From the NCBI RefSeq assembly GCF_964204645.1, contig NW_027437458.1:1-64000 (forward strand): a stretch of DNA of 64,000 bases, written 5' to 3'. The DNA comes from Tubulanus polymorphus. Its lineage: Eukaryota > Nemertea > Palaeonemertea > Tubulaniformes > Tubulanidae. The notes below the pieces were generated by a model. That model was not told where the DNA came from. It ran no database searches and saw only the letters and a program-made list of their open reading frames with translations. Of the stretch, positions 56,839 through 64,000 are shown piece by piece. Position 1 is the stretch's first letter; each line of letters starts with the position of its first letter. The translations under genes were made by a program, and so were the position numbers.

Positions 56839-59661
56839 CCCTGGGAAGCCCAGGGTATCTTAAAGTTGCAGGAAGATTATGTTATTTGGTCATTTTATTA
56901 CAAATAAGGTCTAATAGGCATATACATGGTTTTTTTAATTTCTTTAAATTTTTTTCTGTAATTTGGGAAATGTGACATATATGTCACATTGGGCATATGT
57001 GTCACCAAAGCAAAAAAAATTTCCAAATTGTTTTAAAATATTTTTTTCAAAGATACACTTGCCATGTTATGGCTTTATTAAAAATACACTTTTCATAAAA
57101 ATTCAAAAACACAAAATTCATAAAAAAGCATAAAATAAACTTCAAGTTCATCAGACAAGGAAAAAATTTTACAATAATTTTGTCCCATATGTAACGCGGG
57201 GAAAATGTACCTGGACTCATTTCAGTACCACATAGACTATGCCTAGGCCTTCAGTTTGATATGATACAAATACTGTCATTGTTGTTAAAACACAGAGGTC
57301 TGCTGATAGACAGCTGAAAAGACACTATATATGGTATGTGCGAAAGCAGTTACGATCCTCTACAAAACACAATCGAACGTTACATTTCTCGCACAAGGTT
57401 GTTGTCTGATTTTTTTCACAGTGTTTACAACGTCCACGCTTCGCAACCTTTATTGGCCAGTGGCCAACACAGTCTTTCTGTACATCACGTATGGGTGCAG
57501 TTCTTTGTTTCCTCGGCTGTGGTGGTGAAAATGGAACTACAGCATCAGCGATATTTGGTCGGCCACGCTTCCTGGCAACACCAACCTCAATAAGCGCTGT
57601 CGCGACAATTGCCTGAAACTGTCGTTGTTTCAGTACATTTTGTTTAGGTATTCGCAACAGTTCACAGTCCCTTCGATAACTGAGCCAGGCATTTATCACC
57701 CCCATGGTGACGGTATGCCAAAACAAGTAGAGGTACCATCGACGTGATTTTATTTTCTGTCGGTATTTCGCTATGTACGAGTCCATGAGGTCAATGCCCC
57801 CCATGAACGTGCTGTACTCTTTCACTACGGCTGGCCTGGTGACATTGACATACTCCTTTCGTGTTTTGTCCCATCTACGAGCTTCGTCAACTGGTTCAAC
57901 TGCGACATATGTTGAGAAGAGTACTACTCGCCTGTTGTCGTACCAAGCCACAGCAGCAAGGTTATGGCGCTCATCTATTTTGTAGTCATACGTACCACGT
58001 CCAGTTTCTTTCAATTGGTTTTCAGATTTTAGGCCGACAGTAGCCAAGCGGTTAGCACGCACAGTACCAGTCAAGTGTTTTCCGGACTGCTTCAGTTTGA
58101 TGCACACTTTGGCAGATACAAACAGATTATCTGCGAAGATTTTGTAGTTGACATCATTCGGCAAGGTCGAAGTCAATTTCATCACGACATCTGGCCCCTG
58201 TCCTAATTCCGTTCTCTTCCCATCACCACCTTGGTACACCTCAAAATCATATGTCATTCCGGTATCATCTGAGCGCACCCACATTTTGAATCCCCACGGG
58301 TGTGGTTTCCCTTTCACATACTGCCTTATGCTGCTTGTTTTGCCTTTGAATGCAACCATCATTTCATCCACTGCATTTTGTTCTTTTGCGACAAGTTTCA
58401 AGCAATTGGCTCTGAGAGCATCAATCCATGGCCTGATCTTCCAGATCTTGTCTTTTTTTTTTTCTTCATCAGAGACCAGCATATTGTCAACAAAATGCAA
58501 CACAGTCAAAATCTTACTAAACCTATTTCGACTCATCACTTTACTGACAAATTCACATCCAATGTTAGTTTCCCAGTATGAGCGTGTTCCTGCCATCTGG
58601 TGAAGACCCATGCGCAAATAAATTCCTATGACTTTCTCGATTTCTTTTAGGTTTGTGTCAACAGATGTTCCGCCTTTCTGGATGCTGTAAATGTTTGTCT
58701 GTTCGGTCAGTTTATCCAACATTTCTGTTGTTACGAATTTTCTAAAATACGAAACAGGGGTCTCTGGCTCTATCATATCATCTGGTAATTTGTATGTAGG
58801 GCCAGTGAACTGCGTGTCTGGTGGCTCGTATCGATGGGGAGGCCCCTTTGTCCATAATGGTCCAGCTTGTCTTGATAGTGGCTCATCGTCAGATGAATCA
58901 AACTCCTCACTGCTCTCATCCCCTTCTGAAGAGGACTGAGAATCATCGTCAGATGACTGAGGATCTTCGGCAGATGCATTGCGTTCTGATTCGGAATCAT
59001 TCGAATCTGATTCGCCGAAATCACTATCGTTTGTGTCTATCAATGGCAATACATCGTTCAGCTGAAGTCTGCGTCTACCAGCCATTTTATCTGGAAAATA
59101 AAATTTGGAAATTGGATAAGTAAAATGTTCAAATAACTGTCATTGATTGAACCATGACTATGAGTCCTTTACCCCCAGTCGGCGATCAACTATTTATTGA
59201 TCAGGATCGTTGACGTTATAAGATCGACAAGCGCATGCACAACCATAACTGTTTACTCACAGGGTGCCACAGAGCATAATGAAGGCACCATATATCTATT
59301 TATACAGATATGGAAACATAAATCCTTACAGTGATTTTGAAGCAAAAAGTGACAGAATGACCCAGTGCGACACCGGTGTCACATTAGCCATGTAACATCA
59401 ATATAGCTGGATAAATTTTCAAGCTGAGAAGGATACAAATTCGAAGTTTTCACCAATTTCCAAAATCTGTGGGCGCCGCCATTTTGAATTTTCAATCAGA
59501 ATAAGTTAGAGTAAATTTCACCCACCAGATGTCGCTAGTTATGCGACAGGGATGTCACTTTGGGTAATAAAGGCTGTAAAAAGCATTTATTCATTATTAT
59601 GTTGGTGTAGACCCCCTACCAAATCTATGTGACACCCGTGTTACCCTGGGCTTCCCAGGGT
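56839..59661 (-). mobile_element. piggyBac transposon, structurally complete
   Basis: TTAA lies at 56835-56838 and 59662-59665. Matching 19-bp inverted ends CCCTGGGAAGCCCAGGGTA are themselves foldbacks (CCCTGGG AAG CCCAGGG). The right end has one extra T before TTAA. It is 2.8 kb long with one intact transposase gene, inserted in a LINE 3' region. Complete ends, duplicated target and open frame suggest a recent and possibly still mobile copy. Confidence 0.92.
57325..59085 (-). CDS. piggyBac transposase (DDE_Tnp_1_7 family), intact
   Basis: 586 residues from an ATG without lesion, about the length of other piggyBac transposases. Residues 18-66 are an acidic Ser/Asp/Glu-rich tail usual for the family. 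The RNase-H-like catalytic core shows its aspartates in AVDEMMVAFKG (D240), KIFADNLF (D319) and FMGGIDLMDSY (D432 or D435). A basic RKRGRP (506-511) resembles an AT-hook. The C-terminal cysteine-rich finger (C553, C556, C565, C568, C573, C580, H585) is the DNA-end-binding module. The enzyme excises DNA precisely and reinserts at TTAA. Domestication as a host gene is unlikely because TIRs and TTAA sites are kept. Confidence 0.95.
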   Translation of the reverse strand: MAGRRRLQLNDVLPLIDTNDSDFGESDSNDSESERNASAEDPQSSDDDSQSSSEGDESSEEFDSSDDEPLSRQAGPLWTKGPPHRYEPPDTQFTGPTYKLPDDMIEPETPVSYFRKFVTTEMLDKLTEQTNIYSIQKGGTSVDTNLKEIEKVIGIYLRMGLHQMAGTRSYWETNIGCEFVSKVMSRNRFSKILTVLHFVDNMLVSDEEKKKDKIWKIRPWIDALRANCLKLVAKEQNAVDEMMVAFKGKTSSIRQYVKGKPHPWGFKMWVRSDDTGMTYDFEVYQGGDGKRTELGQGPDVVMKLTSTLPNDVNYKIFADNLFVSAKVCIKLKQSGKHLTGTVRANRLATVGLKSENQLKETGRGTYDYKIDERHNLAAVAWYDNRRVVLFSTYVAVEPVDEARRWDKTRKEYVNVTRPAVVKEYSTFMGGIDLMDSYIAKYRQKIKSRRWYLYLFWHTVTMGVINAWLSYRRDCELLRIPKQNVLKQRQFQAIVATALIEVGVARKRGRPNIADAVVPFSPPQPRKQRTAPIRDVQKDCVGHWPIKVAKRGRCKHCEKNQTTTLCEKCNVRLCFVEDRNCFRTYHI

Positions 59662-59872
59662 TTAATACATTAAGTAGGAGATGGTTCTATGAAGGACTGA
59701 CCCAAAGCCTCATGGCTGTATCGCAAATGCAAGGGCCATACCTTTATGATAAGATGATATCATAATGATGATAAGATATGGATGGATGGGTGAATGGATG
59801 GAGTGATATGGAAATTAATTGGATGAATTAGATATACATGTATAGCATTATGCTGGTTGAAGCGTGATTGTT

Positions 59873-61450
59873 CTAATATTTTTTCAGTAGTTGTTGTTTA
59901 AAACCACAAGTGAAAGAGCTGATAGTTCTTGAATTCCTGATATTAGTCTCTAAATTTTGCCAGATGGTAGGAATCTTGTTTAAGAATGAGCTGTTGAAAA
60001 TTGTACTTTTATGATGGATCGTTTTAGGGAAATTGCGAGATCTTGTATTATACCTGTGATTTGAGGAGTGAGTTGTAAAAAAATTCATAATGGGTTCCGG
60101 CAGGAGCTGTTTTGAGAAGCTGTAACCAAGTTTGCTTGTTCAATTTGGATAATATCATCAAATTTTGGAATTTCATATTTTTTGAAAATAGGTATAGATG
60201 GAGAATTGTAAGACGCATTATCGATGTAACGCATGGCGTTTTTCTGTAATTTGAAAATTGATTTTGACTGTTTCTTTGAGAGTAATGGGCCCCATAATAT
60301 AATTCCATAGGTCAAATAGGGATGAATGAAACTAAAATAGAGTAGCTTCTTGCTGCATGAGGGCAGAAACTTTTTCAGATTTCTTAAAAGATATAAATTA
60401 CTATTAATTTTTGCCCGTACATGCTTGGCATGTTGACCCCAAGAAAGTATTTCATCGATATAGAGACCAAGAAATTTACAGAAATTGGTTGTTTTGATAA
60501 TTTGATCATTAACTTTAAGTTCAAAATTACGAGTATTCAATATAAAATTTCTCGGATGGAAAATGATGAAATTCAGAGTCAAATTGTTCGCTCTAAACCA
60601 ATCTACAAGTATTTCAACATCATTTTTTAACTTTTCCTGAATATCTAACAATTTTTTGCCTGTTATAAAAATAGTTGTATCATCAGCAAAGAATACATTT
60701 ACAATATTTAAGGGATTGGTAAAGGTCATTTGTATATACAAGAAATAACAGAGGGCCTAATATTGAACCTTGAGGGATTCCATACGCTAGATGATCTATT
60801 TTTGATTTTGTTTCATTAGTTTTTACGTACAATCGTCTGTTTGTCAGATAACTGCTGAACCAATTAAGTGGGGCCCCCCTTACACCATATTTTTCCAGTT
60901 TAACTAAAAGTTTGTTCACATCTATAGAATCGAATGCTTTTGAAAGATCTAAAAATAGACCCATAGTACAATTTCCCCTTTCAAATCCCTTTAAAATATT
61001 TCCTGATAATTCCATAATTGCTTGACTTGATGAGTAGTTAGATCTGAATCCGTGTTGACTTTTATATAGTAGTTTATGTTTTGAAAGAAATTTGTATAAT
61101 CTATTATAAACAATCTTTTCTAGGATTTTAGAAAGTACAGGGAGGAGGGAAATTGGTCTGTAGTTGGTTGTTAGACATTTATCATTAGACTTATAAATTG
61201 GAATAACTTCAGCTAATTTCATATTTACAGGCACCACTTCTTCACTTAACGATTTATTGAAAATGCTTGCTAATGGTTGGTTGATGGCAGTAATAATATT
61301 TTTTAACAGGGTATTATTTATATCATCGTGTCCTGAACTGTTTTTATTTGGTAGGGATTTGACCAGAGTTAGTATTTCATTTGGGTCAGTTGGATACAGA
61401 AATATATTGTTATCATTATGAGTCTTTAGGTAATCGGTGAAGGGTTTATT
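59873..61450 (-). pseudogene. LINE reverse transcriptase, 5'-truncated with frameshifts
   Basis: RT blocks in order are KLAEVIPIYKSND, NYRPISLLPVLSKILEK, QHGFRSNYSSSQAI, LFLDLSKAFDSID and GIPQGSILGPLLFLVYTNDL. After a shift near 60740 come VFFADDTTIF (catalytic FADD) and FLGLYID. After another shift near 60085 comes the C-terminal HRYNTRSRNF..IWQNLETNIRN. Motif style fits the Jockey/CR1 group; exact clade is uncertain. The first residues of the open frame (to about residue 25) are encoded by the neighbouring (ATT)n tract and hairpin and are not LINE. It cannot make an active enzyme. Confidence 0.88.
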
Positions 61451-62640
61451 AGGGTTTTCTGTTATTTCACAGAAAACCCTATTGATATCCCCGTGATTAT
61501 TATTATTATTATTTTCTTCCACACTATTTTTACTAAAAGAACAAAGGCTTTGTTACCTTGCCGCTGTTGTCGATACAATCCGTCTGATATCATTCAGCTC
61601 ACTTCGATCTACAAATAACCCGTGCGTATTTTGAAGAATCATCGTTACAAAAGCACTGTCGGGCCGTAAACATCGAAAATTGAGCCCCATTCAAAGAGCC
61701 GACATGTTTTTCTAAGTCCTCTTTCCGAAATCTACCGCACGTTTCTTGTCACATCAATTATCAATTCAAGCATAAATTAACAAATTTATTACCCAAAGAT
61801 GGCACATTCTGTCGCGGTTTTTAAAAACTAATTTTAACAACAGCCCATTTTCCTCATCAAATCGTATTACCGATATACAGGAAATTTACTACTTTAGATT
61901 TTAAAAGCACTGTCGAGCCGTAAACGTGGCACTACATCGTCGTTCCGGGGATCAGCTGCGAGTTTCACCTCATCATGAGAATCAAATCGAGTACAAATTG
62001 ATTTATTACTACCAGTGATTTGGCTGCGGGCGTCAAGCAGTTAGTTTAGCAATACCTATTTTTCTTTATCAAATTAACCGTGTAGCCTATTTACTAAGAT
62101 AAATCATAAGTGTACCGGGGAGTCGTAGGCCTAAACGAAATACGCCGAAGAGATATAGCGGAGAAAAGCTGTTATGTCGACGAGGTATCAAAATAAAAGA
62201 ATACATTACTTTATTCGGCCGCGGGCTTCAACCTCTATATCAATACCATCAATACTCTATATTTCCTACAGTACATACCGATCATTGTCAAATGCACAAG
62301 GTATTTACTAAATACAAGTATATAACACAATCCTTTCCGTATGCTGGACTCACACTTGACATTCGGAGTAAGCTTTCGCTGTGGGGGAAAGGGATCGTTC
62401 GCTGTGTCGCTTGAAGTGTTTATCGAGTTTGACGCGGCTTTAGGCCTACCGGTACTGAGCTTTACTGTCTCAAACAAACACAGTATAATTGTTGCGTTTA
62501 TTAACGGACTCATTGGATTGAACTTTACAAAATTTACGATATTTAGGAGGGTTGTTATTCAATAGGCCTACGACCAATCTGTCCGGATGTTAGGCCTACA
62601 TAGGCTAGTAGCCTCTACTAGGTTAAGCGTTCGCTGTGGG
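61451..62640 (+). repeat. Hairpin-ended repeat (body type C), copy 2
   Basis: It begins with a strong hairpin at 61451-61480 (AGGGTTTTCTGT..ACAGAAAACCCT) and an (ATT)n tract, then a body parallel to 31560-32520. An internal duplication of 'cgctgtgggggaaag..gatcgttcgctgtgtcgcttg' occurs at about 62380-62430 and 62622-62690. A 31-bp array follows ~130 bp later. Confidence 0.8.
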
Positions 62641-62766
62641 GGAAAGGAGATCGTTCGCTGTGTCGCTTGAAGTGTTTATCGAGTTTTACGCGACCTTAAG
62701 GCTTTAGTATGGTGGCTGATAAGGGCCATGCGTAAAAAAAACACGTATATGCAAATGAGGGCGACA

Positions 62767-63292
62767 TTATGACAAAACGACAAAACTAAAATAACGCGAC
62801 AAAACAATAATTTTGGTTTTGTCGCCCGCGACAATTCATTATTTTGGTTTTATCGCCCGTGACAATTCATTATTTTGGTTTTATCGCCCGCGACAATTCA
62901 TTAATTTGGTTTTGTCACCCGCGACAAATCAATATTTTGGTTTTATCGCCCGCGACAATTCATTATTTTGGTTTTATCGCCCGCAACAATTTTTTTTTTG
63001 TCGCGGTGTTATCGCCTGCGACAATTCATTATTTTGGTTTTATCGCCCGCAACAATTCATTAGTTTGGTTTTATCGCCCGCGACAATTCATTACTTTGGT
63101 TTTGTCGCCCGCGACAATTCAATATTTTGGTTTTGTCGCCCACGACAATTCAAGATTTTGGTTTTATTGCCCGCGACAATTCATTTTTTTGGTTTTGTCG
63201 CCCGTGACAATTCAATATTTTGGTTTTATCGCCAGCAACTATTGATTATTTTGGTTTTATCGCCCGCGACAATTTTTTTGGTTTTGTTGACC
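62767..63292 (-). repeat. 31-bp palindromic minisatellite, second locus
   Basis: About 17 units of the same 31-bp repeat as at 17171-23608 in the opposite orientation (TTGTCGCCCGCGACAA on the plus strand). Open frames of 133 and 166 codons here are repeat artefacts. With the type-C body it forms the same order as at 22002-23860 when read on the other strand. Confidence 0.92.
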
Positions 63293-63514
63293 ACTTTATT
63301 AGCTTTTGAATAATTAGGCCAATTAATAACGTAATAAAGACTTATGCTTTCGCCTATTTGTCGATTAATCTGATATAGTGTCGAATATTAAGGTCATTTT
63401 GGCAGATTCTTTTTTTTTTTTAAAGTGATATTAAAGCGATCATTCAAGTGATCCTACTTAATGAAAGATCACATATTATTCCTTTTTCTAAAGATGTACG
63501 GAAGCTTATATGTC

Positions 63515-63925
63515 AAAAGCGATAAAGGGCCTCGAGTTGTCGCGTTCCAACTCGACAAGTCGCTATATTTATGTCGACATATCGCGATATATCGCATCAA
63601 GTCGACATGAATATGTCGACATATCGAGACGGTTTCACGACAAATTTCGCTTTTTCGCCCATTTTCCACGGGACAAGGCGTCATTTGAAGACACGTCGAA
63701 ATATAAGATGAGGACGCCAGTTATATGGCGACTGAGTTTCAAGTCGTCATGAATATGTCGAATTGTTGCGAGGAAAATGGTTGAGAAAACGAAATATGTC
63801 GTCAAAGCGTCACAATATGTCGACATATTCATGTCGACTTGAAGCAATATATCGCGATATGTCGACATAAATATGGCGACTTTGTCGAGTTGGAACGCGA
63901 CAACTCGAGGCCCTTTATCACTTCC
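63515..63925. mobile_element. MITE with ~115-bp terminal inverted repeats, palindrome-rich
   Basis: The left arm starting GCGATAAAGGGCCTCGAG and the right arm are near-perfect complements, including GTCGAC, TATCGCGATA and ATGTCGACAT words. The centre is ~180 bp. No clear target duplication is visible and no protein is supported. Confidence 0.8.
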
Positions 63926-64000
63926 GTACTTCCGTATATATGGGACCCGTACAAAACCGTCGCGACCTGTCATTGATACTGTTTCCTAATAGCCTGTTTA

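Larger units (their letters stand above)
56752..61450 (-). mobile_element. Non-LTR retrotransposon (Jockey/CR1-like), 5'-truncated, carrying piggyBac
   Basis: The 3' end, at low coordinate, has an AATAAAATATCAATCAATC-type tail that abuts the Gypsy integrase. The coding part lies at 59873-61450, and piggyBac with its TTAA sites occupies 56835-59665 in the 3' untranslated region. The 5' edge falls directly beside the hairpin of the type-C repeat, so the APE endonuclease domain and start of RT are lost. Confidence 0.82.

Noticed and set aside
58148-58603. Plus-strand frame of 151 codons
   Set aside because: It is antisense to the piggyBac transposase and has no family resemblance.

Overview
The window is animal nuclear DNA with no recognisable host gene. 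It is a mosaic of nested transposable elements: a Helitron, a Penelope-like element with a GIY-YIG nuclease, a DIRS-type tyrosine-recombinase retroelement, a Ty3/Gypsy fragment, a 5'-truncated LINE, an intron-bearing pogo/Tigger transposon, an apparently intact piggyBac, and many non-autonomous foldback elements. This mix, together with pearl/HINE-like repeats that carry (GTCC)n and ~150-bp core repeats, suggests an aquatic invertebrate such as a mollusc, echinoderm, hemichordate or lancelet. The species cannot be fixed from sequence alone.

Layout. 1-7.3 kb: foldback and TTAA-flanked MITEs, a pearl-like fragment and a hairpin-ended repeat. 7.55-15.94 kb: a TTAA-flanked element with 20-bp terminal inverted repeats, split by a minus-strand Helitron whose 3' end is at 8919. 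The Helitron Rep/helicase gene is broken, and a separate upstream ORF carries a UIM-like motif. 16.6-23.9 kb: one 31-bp palindromic minisatellite, split by a pearl-like element that is itself split by a TA-flanked transposon containing another pearl-like fragment. 24-35 kb: gene-free DNA with hairpin-ended repeats, tRNA-like sequences, a TTAA MITE, a (TAA)n tract and an LTR. 36-45.3 kb: a pearl-like element interrupted by a 7.7-kb pogo/Tigger element, which carries two further full pearl-like copies. 46.7-48.4 kb: Penelope. 49.6-54.2 kb: DIRS-like element. 54.6-61.5 kb: two TA-flanked MITEs, then a Gypsy integrase fragment that adjoins a LINE interrupted by piggyBac. 61.5-64 kb: a second hairpin-ended composite repeat, a 31-bp array in the opposite orientation, and a long-TIR MITE.

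How the parts work together: most relationships are insertion histories rather than pathways. The piggyBac copy (open 586-codon transposase, matching TIRs, TTAA on both sides) is the only element here that looks competent to move. The points most worth following up are the shared structured terminal module of otherwise different repeat families, the palindromic array that twice sits at the same side of one of those families, repeat-borne CTCF-like motifs, and the Helitron accessory ORF.
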